Source: Anaerolinea sp. (GTDB lineage Bacteria; Chloroflexota; Anaerolineae; Promineifilales; Promineifilaceae). From it: a stretch of 40,742 bases of DNA. Both the position numbers and the translations under genes were made by a program. Of the stretch, positions 34,401 to 40,742 are shown in pieces. A model generated the notes under the pieces. The model saw only the letters and a program-made list of their open reading frames with translations. It did not search any database and was not told the DNA's origin. Position 1 is the stretch's first letter. Each line of letters starts with the position of its first letter. The stretch covers positions 1-40,742 of the forward strand of contig JACSRF010000315.1 in NCBI GenBank assembly GCA_014879875.1. The letters are read 5' to 3'.

Positions 34401-35316
34401 TTTCGATTTCGATAATGCCGATGTCGGTCAGATTGATGCTGCGGCTTTTCTCGTCCACGTCATAATGACCGTTTGGCTCGTCGTCTTCACCGGCCGTATT
34501 ACGCCGCAAATTACGCACATATTGGGAAAACCGCTCGTAATCTGTGCCCGATTCGGAAGCGGGTCCGGAAATGATCAGCGGCGTGCGCGCTTCGTCAATG
34601 AGGATATTGTCTACCTCGTCAATGACAGCATAGTGCAGGTCGCGCTGCACCAGGCGCGCCGGGTCTGACGCCATGTTGTCGCGCAGGTAATCAAAGCCAA
34701 ATTCACTGCTGATGCCATAGGTGATATCTGCCTTGTACGCCTGCTGGCGCGTGCAGGGACGCCAGTGAACCAGCCGTTCATCTTCCAGTTCCGCGCCAGG
34801 GTTGACGTAATCCGGGTCATACAAAGCGGAAAACCCAAGTGGCCCGATGACGCCGATGGTTAGCCCCAGGAAATGGAAAATTTTACCCATCCAGCCACCA
34901 TCGCGGCGGGCCAGGTATTCGTTGACCGTGACCAACTGCGCGCCGCGCCCGGTGAGGGCGTTCAGGTAGAGGGGCAGGGTGGCGACGAGCGTCTTCCCTT
35001 CACCGGTACGCATTTCGACGACGTTGCGCCGGTGCAGCAGCACGCCGCCCATGATTTGCACATCGTAGTGGCGCAAACCGGTCGTCCGCACCGAAGCCTC
35101 GCGTACCAGGGCAAATGCCTCTTCTAGTAAGTCGTCGAGGGTTTCCCCTTGCTCGTAACGCTCTTTGAGAACAACCGTTTTCGCCCGCAGTTCTTCGTCA
35201 GCTAGATTTTTTAGCTCTGGTTCATAAGCAGCGACGGCCGCGACAAGCGGCGAGAGGGAATTGACCAATTTAGCGGTGGGATCACCGGAGAATAGTGAAG
35301 TAATTTTCTTAAACAT
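31408..35316 (-). CDS. secA: Preprotein translocase ATPase SecA, long form
   Basis: 1302 residues against about 900 in E. coli. SecA drives unfolded preproteins through SecYEG. Present: NBD1 Walker [34 protein letters not shown] (DEAD-like box), preprotein cross-linking domain, NBD2 [14 protein letters not shown] and [20 protein letters not shown], helical scaffold, and the C-terminal zinc tail [13 protein letters not shown] that binds SecB or ribosomes. About 165 extra residues (helical) lie inside NBD2 between GGNPEG (about 570) and [12 protein letters not shown] (about 780). About 200 more lie in the wing/scaffold region (about 935-1130). The start has no ribosome site and may be leaderless (see 35324-35329). 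Confidence 0.98.
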   Translation of the reverse strand: MFKKITSLFSGDPTAKLVNSLSPLVAAVAAYEPELKNLADEELRAKTVVLKERYEQGETLDDLLEEAFALVREASVRTTGLRHYDVQIMGGVLLHRRNVVEMRTGEGKTLVATLPLYLNALTGRGAQLVTVNEYLARRDGGWMGKIFHFLGLTIGVIGPLGFSALYDPDYVNPGAELEDERLVHWRPCTRQQAYKADITYGISSEFGFDYLRDNMASDPARLVQRDLHYAVIDEVDNILIDEARTPLIISGPASESGTDYERFSQYVRNLRRNTAGEDDEPNGHYDVDEKSRSINLTDIGIIEIEKRIPEIDVEAGDSLYDPQYNHLTYYLDNALRAQYLYKRDVQYVVQDGEVIIVDDFTGRLMPGRRYSDGLHEAIEAKEKVTVKRETVTVATITLQNYFRLYDKLAGMTGTAVTDAEEFDKIYKLGVTPLPTNVEHIVTTGSMKLEAKKEKVNGAEAITYLDADSGQPRFFKRIDFPDQVYGTEAGKDQAIIAEIKRFHQDGRPVLLGTTSVEHSETIHRLLQHEKIPHNVLNAKIHQSEALIVAQAGRKGAVTISTNMAGRGTDILLGGNPEGMAAETLEKELFDRPQLAHLAINLFTEGADAARALAQKHSKLDVALIDALLNLKTEFDAALAEIEEVQVIGYLARALQQPYGIDYNNILNVLRLVRGGRLGEARDFVESLGKDVALVDDALRQWNLYTRYVSLQGDPGKTAQFLAEILFEQHYNARAALTRAVLAGAIAEAQAIVQRVPGLDAAIIDRIVALKKQTEQERRDVWQFGGLHVIGSERHESRRIDNQLRGRAARQGDPGSSRFFLSLEDDLMKRFGGERLKNFMARTNIPEDMPIESGMLERLIASSQERLEGYNFDMRKNVVEYDDVMNKQRQAIYDERQAILLGKEIDLDEKIAEAFATTISELVDNYVVHYRDYARTEIERAITAYMTEATDEINVPGVLRQVRRLLPGVTELDPESLEGLRNDRLAERLMALVFENEEQGVHLYQLLQAMGRFIPLLPQVPNLGGLVARRSGQLQARDNARHDYVAQVEMLFNEFLSAHIESGKRDEIWETAVADLDQAFNQFKVESLSTKNAVAQQFHFRTHAEEAVRELLLESLSALDSEALTLALNEYVQKQQEKWREQIGAEEYHVFQRQLLLSAIDREWRDYLTAMDDLRREIGLEAIGQRDPKIEYKRRSYAMFTDMRHNIEKDIADRFFRQIAGHQAFVQQQQADQAYQLQAQDAGYQVVKRAQGKGVELRRDVPKVGRNDPCPCGSGKKYKQCHMRLDEVTAAKSGQAQRTGAKRK

Positions 35317-35323
35317 AGGCGCA

Positions 35324-35329
35324 ATTGTA
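35324..35329 (-). promoter_or_regulatory. Minus-10 box 7 nt from the secA start codon
   Basis: On the minus strand TACAAT ends 7 nt before ATG 35316, which places the expected transcription start at or next to the A of the start codon. No Shine-Dalgarno sequence is present. No good minus-35 box was found. Confidence 0.4.
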
Positions 35330-35392
35330 CAGAGTAAACCTTAATAAAGTGTTAGTTTGATGAGTGTCGTGAGTCGTGGGTCGGGCGTTAGA

Positions 35393-36160
35393 CTACCGAT
35401 GCGCAAAGTCCGCCCGCAGCAAATCCACCTGGTACGGCTTATCCGCATCCATGGCGATTTCAGCGTGGGGGTTGACGATGATGCCGACCGGTCGTTCCAG
35501 GATGCGGGCGGCCGTTGCCTCAATGTCGGTCAGGCCCACCTGCCGCAGCAAAAATTTGAGTAAAAAACCAAAGCCGACCACGCGCGCCAACATCCAGGCG
35601 TGTTTACGCCCTTGTGATAATGCTTCCCACAGTTCAATGTGCGTTTCAATCAGGTCAGCATGCATGATCGCTATATCACCGCCGGCGACGCGCATCCCTT
35701 TGAGCCTGACAAAGGTGCGGCGCGAGTGGGGGAAGCGGGTTTCCATGATTTCTTGAGTGACGAAGTTGTAGTACATGTAGCGATCAAATGGTTGGCACGC
35801 TTGCATGAAGTGGTCAATGATAGCTCCGGTGAGGCGCGGCACGTCAGCAGAACTGAACAAGACGTGGGCGATACCTGGGTTTTGCGCTTTTAATAAACGA
35901 AATCCGGCCAGGCCATTGCTGATGAGACCACCCTGGTCGGGTAGGTGCTGCACCGGGCGTTTGAAGCGCATGCCCATGTCGCTGCCCAGCCCAACAACGA
36001 CAATGTTGTCAATGTGCTGCGAATCTTGCAGGGCGTCAATGACACGTTCGAGCATGGTACGGCCGTTCATGTCCAGCAGCGCCTTTGTTTTCCCTTGTGT
36101 GTAGGGGAAAAGTGGGTCTTCGGGGCCAGGCACACCCCCGGCGGTAATGACGCAATCCAT
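35393..36160 (-). CDS. MobA-like NTP transferase (GT-A nucleotidyltransferase)
   Basis: 255 residues. The N-terminal nucleotide-binding loop MDCVITAGGVPGPEDPLF, then KTKALLDMNGRTMLERVIDAL (the K in 'GK-K.L....G.pml'), and the metal Asp in VLFSSADVPRLTGAIID are features of MobA/GlmU/IspD-type transferases. These make nucleotide-activated small molecules such as sugars or molybdopterin. A C-terminal helical extension (about 170-255) is unusual for MobA. The substrate is unknown. ATG 36160 is preceded by GGAGGAG; the longer reading at 36196 is not supported. It follows the 36211-37107 gene by 50 nt in the same direction and is separated from it by a hairpin. Confidence 0.8.
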   Translation of the reverse strand: MDCVITAGGVPGPEDPLFPYTQGKTKALLDMNGRTMLERVIDALQDSQHIDNIVVVGLGSDMGMRFKRPVQHLPDQGGLISNGLAGFRLLKAQNPGIAHVLFSSADVPRLTGAIIDHFMQACQPFDRYMYYNFVTQEIMETRFPHSRRTFVRLKGMRVAGGDIAIMHADLIETHIELWEALSQGRKHAWMLARVVGFGFLLKFLLRQVGLTDIEATAARILERPVGIIVNPHAEIAMDADKPYQVDLLRADFAHR

Positions 36161-36184
36161 TGTCTGCTCCTCCATAACTATAGC

Positions 36185-36201
36185 GCGATTTGCCAAATCG
36201 C
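36185..36201 (-). terminator. Perfect 7-bp hairpin between two minus-strand genes
   Basis: GCGATTT-GCC-AAATCGC lies 10 nt downstream (minus strand) of the 36211-37107 gene stop. No U-tract follows. Same style as the hairpins at 39919-39962. Confidence 0.35.
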
Positions 36202-36210
36202 ATTACACAT

Positions 36211-37107
36211 TTATAAGTAGTGGACGGTTGGCTTCATGTCTAACTGTGCCAGCATGTCGCGCAGTTCGGCGTGGGTGAGGGGGCGATTTTTGGCGGCAAC
36301 GGCCGTTAACGCCGCTTCCATCATGTTCGTGCCAAAGGAACGGCCGTCTAACTGCGGCGTCGTTGTGACCACATGCGTCACCCCCCGCTGCCGGAACGCT
36401 GCCAAATCCTGCAGCGTCGTCGTATTCGTCACAATCACCTTACCGGCCAGGTTATCCGGCATATGCCGCTTAATATAATGGCAGTCTCCGGCAATGACAT
36501 CCGCCCATTGGTACCACTTCGTAAACTTGGGAATGATCTGATCCTGCTTTTCGCCCGTCGGATACAGATATTTCAGCGGCAGTCGCGTTGCAATAGGTAC
36601 CAAAAATTTTGCCAGCCAATGCAGTTGGTTCAATGTGTGCAAAGCAATGGGCACACCCAGCGCAAACATCATGTCCCCAAACGTCATCTCGTAATGGTGC
36701 TCGTGGAAGGCCAGCGTCATGCCATAGCGATCCACGCCGACCGTCAACAACACCTTGGCAGAGGCATATTGTGGGCCTAATTCCTGAATGAGTGTCTCAA
36801 CGACCTGCCGTTCTAATGTATTTTTCAGCCCGCTGCCATCCACGACAGGGGTGCGGTACACATTTTTGACCAACTTTTGCGCATCATGGATGGGAAAACG
36901 CTTTTCCCCCATTTGCACCCACAAGTCAATGCCGCCAACGCCAAGCGCATCCACCTGTCCATCTAATTCTGTGAAACGGGCGATGGCTTTAGCAATGTCA
37001 CCGTCCGTACCCTGTCGCTCAATGGCGACCCGTTCGCCCAGCAGATCGATCTCAACGGCTTTATCCCGCGCCGAACTGCCCAGGCTGACACTGACTGCGC
37101 GTTTCAT
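36211..37107 (-). CDS. Conserved protein of unknown function (quinate dehydrogenase-like annotation possible)
   Basis: 298 residues, soluble. The start MKRAVSVSLGSSARDKAVEI, GVGGIDLWVQMGEKRF and TPVVDGSGLKNTLERQVVE look like motifs of a conserved family. I recall such proteins being labelled 'quinate 5-dehydrogenase' in some clostridial and Chloroflexota genomes, but no Rossmann nucleotide motif of a dehydrogenase is obvious. The central part has DRYGMTLAFHEHHYEMTFGD, rich in His/Glu, and VIVTNTTTLQDLAAFRQRGV resembles a strand-helix unit. ATG 37107 was chosen because AAGGAA lies 9 nt upstream, while ATG 37113 would be too close. The next gene in the same direction is the nucleotidyltransferase, suggesting a shared pathway. 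Treat the function as unknown. Confidence 0.7.
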   Translation of the reverse strand: MKRAVSVSLGSSARDKAVEIDLLGERVAIERQGTDGDIAKAIARFTELDGQVDALGVGGIDLWVQMGEKRFPIHDAQKLVKNVYRTPVVDGSGLKNTLERQVVETLIQELGPQYASAKVLLTVGVDRYGMTLAFHEHHYEMTFGDMMFALGVPIALHTLNQLHWLAKFLVPIATRLPLKYLYPTGEKQDQIIPKFTKWYQWADVIAGDCHYIKRHMPDNLAGKVIVTNTTTLQDLAAFRQRGVTHVVTTTPQLDGRSFGTNMMEAALTAVAAKNRPLTHAELRDMLAQLDMKPTVHYL

Positions 37108-37135
37108 AAGCATTGTTCCTTTTCGAGTTAGACCG

Positions 37136-37168
37136 AGACATCCGATTTCTTCAAGAAATCGGATGTCT
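37136..37168. terminator. Perfect 16-bp hairpin downstream of the subtilase
   Basis: AGACATCCGATTTCTT, one central C, AAGAAATCGGATGTCT (effective loop TTCAA). It lies 85 nt past the subtilase stop and about 30 nt before the next minus-strand start. No T-run on either side. Confidence 0.5.
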
Positions 37169-37252
37169 GGATAAATTAACGCGCTATTTTACAATGTTTT
37201 GTGGGCATTGCGTATTTCGTGATCTCTGGTTACGCAACACACAGCGTCTTCT

Positions 37253-39871
37253 CTACGGCGCAGCCTGCCCGATGTAAGGCAAGTAGATCATCTGTTGGAT
37301 GACGGGGGTAATGACAGGCGGGCCAGTAACGGCCGTTACCTCATCACTCTTCACGCCATACATGTCATTCACAATATTGCCGACGGCCGTTGGCGACACC
37401 TGCACCACCAGCGTCACCTGCCACGCTTCCCCGGCCCCCAGCAGCAGGCGCTCCCACTGCACCACGTTATTAACGATGGTAAAGGGCATGGTGGCCGTGA
37501 TCAGCGTGGTCTGCGCGGGCAGCGTATCGGTGAGCACGAGATTGTGCAGGGCGATTTGCGGGCTGGTGATGGTGAAGGTATAGGTGAGAGGCGCGCCCGG
37601 TACGGCCGTTCCCGTCACATCTACCGTTATTGTCAGCAGTTCGCCGGTGAGCAGCGTGGTTGTCACCGGCAGCCCGGCTAACATCGCCACCTGGTCGCTG
37701 TGGACGCCATAGTTCGCGTTCACAATGTCCGCAGCGGCATCCTCGTCCACTGCGACCACCAGATGTACCTGCCACGTCTCATTGTCCAGTGTGGGCGCTT
37801 GCCAGGAGATGACATCCCCATTTTGTTGGAAGGGCTGTGTGGCCGTGACAAAGGTTGTGTTTTGCGGCAGCGTGTCGCTGAGGATGACGTTGGTGGTGGC
37901 TGAGTAGGCGTGCTGGTGTTCGACCGCCAACGTATAAGTGAGCGACGCGCCAGCGATAACCTGGGCAGGCGCGGTTTTGGAAAGGGTGAGTGTGTGCGGC
38001 AGGATGGGCGTGATGACGGGTGGGCCGGCAACGGCCGTTACCTCATCACTCTGCACCTCATAGATTTCATTAGCCGCTTCCCCGGAGGCTGCTTCGTCCA
38101 CTTGCACCACCAATTCCACCGTCCAGGCGTCGCCGGCATTTAGGGTGCTGCGCGTCCATGTGACCACATCGCCGGCAAATGTGTGCGGCATAGTAGCGGT
38201 TACAAATGTTGTATTGACTGGGATAACATCGGTTAAGATGAGGTTGTGCGTGGGCGAGACCGCATTATGATACGCCACCTCAAGGGTATACGTTAACAGA
38301 TCGCCGGGAAGAACCCAATCGGCGGAAGCGGTTTTGCTGATCGTCAATGTTTGCATCGCCAACGCCAGGTTCACGGCCTCCAGCGCGTCAATACGCCCCC
38401 AGCCGAAGACGTTGTTGGGCACGGCCGTTGGGCTATCGCCGCCGCAGCCCTGTGTGGTGGTCAGGTGCAGGGCGGAATCCTGGATGATTTGCTCAATGAC
38501 ATCCACATTCCCGGCCAGCCCCGGATTGGCCGACAACACCAGCGCCACCAGCCCGGCCACATGCGGCCCGGCCATGCTTGTGCCCGACGAGGTGCCGTAA
38601 TTGTTGTAACGAGTTGTGGAACGAATACTAGAACCCGGCGCGGAGATGTCTGGCTTACGCCGGCCGCTGCCATCTATCAACACTGGGCCGCGGCTGCTAA
38701 AGCTGGAAATGGCGTCCGTGCTGGTGGTTGACCCGACGCTGAACGATTCGTCGTAGATAGCCGATGGCGTTTGCACACTGCTGCATCCCGACCCTTCATT
38801 ACCGGCCGAATGGACGGTGACAATCCCGGCCGCGCGCACGGCCTGTACCACGCTTAACAAGACGTTGGGATCGGTACATCCTTCGCTGGGCGGGCAGCCC
38901 CAGGAATTATTGATGACGTGCGGCGCTTTCGTCGGGTCGCCATCGTTGAACGGATCGCCGCCAACCGGGTAGGGGGCGATGAACCATTCATAGCATTCGG
39001 AGTAGGTGGCCGGCGTACCATCGCCCACATTCATGTTACGGCAGCTAATCCATTCGGCGCCGGGGGCCATGCCCACGGCGTTGGTGGCGCTGGCAGGCCA
39101 ACCAGGATTGCTAGGGGGCATGTCGTTGCCGACCATGGTACCCATGGTGTGGGTTCCATGACCGTGGTCATCGCATGGTTCGGGGGAGTTGGGGCCGCAG
39201 ACGCCGCCGCCACTATGAATGGCGTCGTGCCAGTTGTAGTCGTGATCGGCCGTTACCCCATTCCAGCCACGATATTGGACGATTAAACCAACGTGGTCCC
39301 AATCGTAGCCGGTATCTTGACCGCCAACGACAATGCCATCGCCGGTGTAGCCCATCGCCCAAACATCATCGGCGTTAACTTTGAGGATGTTCCATTCGAT
39401 GACTTCGGGGCTGAGAACAGCCTCGTTTTCGGGCAAGGGGGGCATGGCGACCGTGGGATTGGCATACAGGTGGGCGACATCTTCACGGCGAGCCAATGCC
39501 TCGATAACGCCGCTGCTGCCGCGCACCCAAACCATGTTAGTGATCCAGTGGCGGCGGTAGGAAACGCCAAGCGCGTCCAATTGGGCGATGAGGGCGGGTT
39601 GGGTGCGTTGGGCAACGGCCGTTAACTGTTCATACACATAGGCCCCTTTCGCTTCCTTGGTGGTCAGGCTGGCCGCACCGCTTAAATCAGCCTGTTCGGT
39701 GAGATAAACAAGAAACTCTGTTTTGGCGTTGGCGTCGGCCGTTGCCAACACCCAGGGGTCCACTTTTGCTTCCCAGGCGGCCGCTTCGGCTGCCTGTTGG
39801 CTGGCCCACAACCCCAACAGCAGGGCTGTGGCCGCTATCAAACCGCTTAAAATCCCTATCATTCGTCGCAT
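37253..39871 (-). CDS. Secreted subtilisin-like serine protease (S8) with DUF11 repeats
   Basis: 872 residues. Signal peptide 1-31 (MIGILSGLIAATALLLGLWA) is followed by a propeptide-like region (about 35-150). The S8 domain has D186 (GGQDTGYDWDH), H238 (DHGHGTHTMG), oxyanion Asn in VINNSWGCP and S432 (GTSSGTSMAGPHVAG). Cysteines near GCPPSEGCTDP suggest disulfides. The C-terminal third consists of three DUF11/isopeptide-type beta repeats, each starting with LTISKTA or LTLSKTAPAQVIAG or a diverged copy, about 110 residues per unit. The very end is VIQQMIYLPYIGQAAP, a YLP tail seen on many exported Chloroflexota proteins. It is an extracellular protease, probably surface-associated. The gene has many ACGGCCGT sites within the repeats. 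Confidence 0.95.
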   Translation of the reverse strand: MRRMIGILSGLIAATALLLGLWASQQAAEAAAWEAKVDPWVLATADANAKTEFLVYLTEQADLSGAASLTTKEAKGAYVYEQLTAVAQRTQPALIAQLDALGVSYRRHWITNMVWVRGSSGVIEALARREDVAHLYANPTVAMPPLPENEAVLSPEVIEWNILKVNADDVWAMGYTGDGIVVGGQDTGYDWDHVGLIVQYRGWNGVTADHDYNWHDAIHSGGGVCGPNSPEPCDDHGHGTHTMGTMVGNDMPPSNPGWPASATNAVGMAPGAEWISCRNMNVGDGTPATYSECYEWFIAPYPVGGDPFNDGDPTKAPHVINNSWGCPPSEGCTDPNVLLSVVQAVRAAGIVTVHSAGNEGSGCSSVQTPSAIYDESFSVGSTTSTDAISSFSSRGPVLIDGSGRRKPDISAPGSSIRSTTRYNNYGTSSGTSMAGPHVAGLVALVLSANPGLAGNVDVIEQIIQDSALHLTTTQGCGGDSPTAVPNNVFGWGRIDALEAVNLALAMQTLTISKTASADWVLPGDLLTYTLEVAYHNAVSPTHNLILTDVIPVNTTFVTATMPHTFAGDVVTWTRSTLNAGDAWTVELVVQVDEAASGEAANEIYEVQSDEVTAVAGPPVITPILPHTLTLSKTAPAQVIAGASLTYTLAVEHQHAYSATTNVILSDTLPQNTTFVTATQPFQQNGDVISWQAPTLDNETWQVHLVVAVDEDAAADIVNANYGVHSDQVAMLAGLPVTTTLLTGELLTITVDVTGTAVPGAPLTYTFTITSPQIALHNLVLTDTLPAQTTLITATMPFTIVNNVVQWERLLLGAGEAWQVTLVVQVSPTAVGNIVNDMYGVKSDEVTAVTGPPVITPVIQQMIYLPYIGQAAP

Positions 39872-39918
39872 ACGTGATCCTTAAACCTCCAAATAGTATA
39901 ACTCCCTATGTAAATGTA

Positions 39919-39962
39919 GGGCGATTTTGGAAAATCGCCCGCCCGATTTTGGAAAATCAGGC
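39919..39962 (-). terminator. Two adjacent hairpins downstream of the CBM9-like gene
   Basis: GGGCGATTTT-GG-AAAATCGCCC (39919-39940) is perfect. GCCCGATTTT-GG-AAAATCAGGC (39941-39962) has one mismatch. Both share the core GATTTTGGAAAATC. They lie in the 128-bp gap between the CBM9-like gene stop and the subtilase start. They are probably a terminator or transcript-stabilising pair. Confidence 0.45.
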
Positions 39963-39999
39963 TGCAATGAATCCTGCAAATCTGCGCCCTAAGCCTTTA

Positions 40000-40742
40000 C
40001 TATGGCTGCAAGGTCAGCGTACCCCAACTGGTGGGATCGCGCCATTTGCGGGTGCGGACGTGGGAAAACATCACTTCCTGCACGGCCGTTCCCGGCGTAT
40101 CGTTGTCATTCGCGCTCAAGGCCGCGCCCAGCGTCAGGCCGGCGGCCGGCGTCACAGCGACGTCGCTCCAGGGAATGGCGGCTTCCAGTATGTAGCCGTT
40201 GCCGGTAGAGCGGGCGGCCACTTGCGCCGCTGTGCCCGGCGCATCGTCCATGCTGTTCTGGTCATTGCCACGAAAGCGGAAAACGCCCGGCCGAATTTTC
40301 TCAAAATCGCCGGGGGAGAAAATAAATTGAAAGTCATCCTGGTTGACCTTTGCTTCATAATCGCCGCGCAAATTGGTATCCAATTGCAGTTCCAGGCTGT
40401 CACCCAGGTAGGCGTATTTTGGCTCTTGTGTTTGCACATGAATGTTGTCTATAACCGTCACGCCCAGGTAGAGAAATTGGTCATCCCAGCCTAACTGCCA
40501 GGTGGCTTCCAGGTCAATTTGCCCATCCCAACTGGGGGCGCTGGCGGTGACATAGGGTGTTTTGACGCCGGGGATGTTGGCCCAATCGGCCAGGTTGCCA
40601 TCAATGACGGGAGGCGCAGCCAGGCGTGGAACCAGAATCGCCCCAGGAACAGGGGGAAGGGTGACGGTGGCGGCGGGAACGCCCGTTCCGTCGGGAACGC
40701 CCGTTCCGTCGGGAACGCCCGTTCCGTCGGGAACGCCCGTTC
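40000..40742 (-). CDS. Secreted CBM9-like protein, C-terminal part (cut by window edge)
   Basis: The frame is open from the window end to the TAG at 40002-40000, giving at least 247 residues; the internal GTG at 40461 is not the real start. Its visible N-terminal end is a GTGVPD tandem repeat (18 nt each), then a Pro-rich linker (PPVPGAILVPRLAAPPV). A domain like carbohydrate-binding module family 9 / DOMON follows: VIDGNLADWANIPG, then DQFLYLGVTVIDN, DSLELQLDTNL, YILEAAIPWSDV and GAALSANDND. Such domains bind sugars or haem outside the cell. The rest of the protein, including any catalytic domain, is outside the window. It may be co-expressed with the subtilase on the same strand. Confidence 0.8.
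   Translation of the reverse strand, partial: TGVPDGTGVPDGTGVPDGTGVPAATVTLPPVPGAILVPRLAAPPVIDGNLADWANIPGVKTPYVTASAPSWDGQIDLEATWQLGWDDQFLYLGVTVIDNIHVQTQEPKYAYLGDSLELQLDTNLRGDYEAKVNQDDFQFIFSPGDFEKIRPGVFRFRGNDQNSMDDAPGTAAQVAARSTGNGYILEAAIPWSDVAVTPAAGLTLGAALSANDNDTPGTAVQEVMFSHVRTRKWRDPTSWGTLTLQP
40675..40742. repeat. 18-nt tandem repeat, at least 3.8 copies, running off the window
   Basis: Units gggaacgcccgttccgtc at 40675-40692, 40693-40710, 40711-40728 and a partial unit to 40742 are identical. Each contains the inverted repeat GGAACG-CC-CGTTCC. On the minus strand each unit encodes GTGVPD in frame with the CBM9-like protein. Confidence 0.95.

Noticed and set aside
34120-34668. 182-codon plus-strand frame antisense to secA
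   Set aside because: It lies wholly within conserved SecA motor-domain sequence, with no independent signal.

Overview
The window reads as a chromosomal segment of a moderately GC-rich bacterium, most likely a Chloroflexota member of the Anaerolineae/Ardenticatenia type. This is inferred from protein style: a very long SecA, a secreted subtilase with DUF11 repeats and a C-terminal YLP tail, a multi-GAF histidine kinase, a YhfC-type intramembrane protease, and many small secreted or hypothetical proteins. No database search was possible. There are no rRNA, tRNA or CRISPR loci and no intact transposase.

Layout. 1-2.2 kb: the start of a lipoprotein gene (minus), divergent from a NarL/LiaS-type sensor kinase and its LuxR-type regulator. 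2.3-4.3 kb: a frameshifted secreted lectin-like gene, a methyltransferase, and a gene-free stretch with terminal-inverted-repeat-like ends. 4.3-7.8 kb: uvrA, carrying an in-frame block of 21-nt repeats, then an antitoxin-like XRE regulator. 7.8-9.5 kb: a decayed gene tail, a secreted unknown and a thioredoxin-fold protein without redox cysteines. 9.6-13.5 kb: a membrane-anchored nitrilase divergent from a YhfC-family protease, then a two-gene ABC exporter.

13.5-21.3 kb is the conserved core: rpsB-tsf-pyrH-frr-uppS-cdsA (translation, UMP kinase, ribosome recycling, undecaprenyl-PP and CDP-diacylglycerol synthesis), then fbp and rho. rho has a strong promoter overlapping the fbp stop codon and a leader of about 350 nt. 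21.4-26.4 kb: a LysM/M23 peptidase convergent with rlmN, then an M29 aminopeptidase-mutM-unknown cluster. 26.4-37.1 kb, all minus strand: adenosine deaminase, a 1202-aa GAF histidine kinase, secA, a MobA-like nucleotidyltransferase and a conserved unknown. 37.2-40.7 kb: a secreted subtilase and the C-terminal part of a CBM9-like secreted protein cut by the window end.

Three sequence-level signals stand out. The palindrome ACGGCCGT occurs about 52 times (roughly one expected by chance) but is nearly absent from the translation core. A palindrome-plus-minus-10 promoter module with identical spacing precedes both uvrA and the thioredoxin-fold gene. Perfect hairpins, mostly without a U-tract, sit just after many stop codons.
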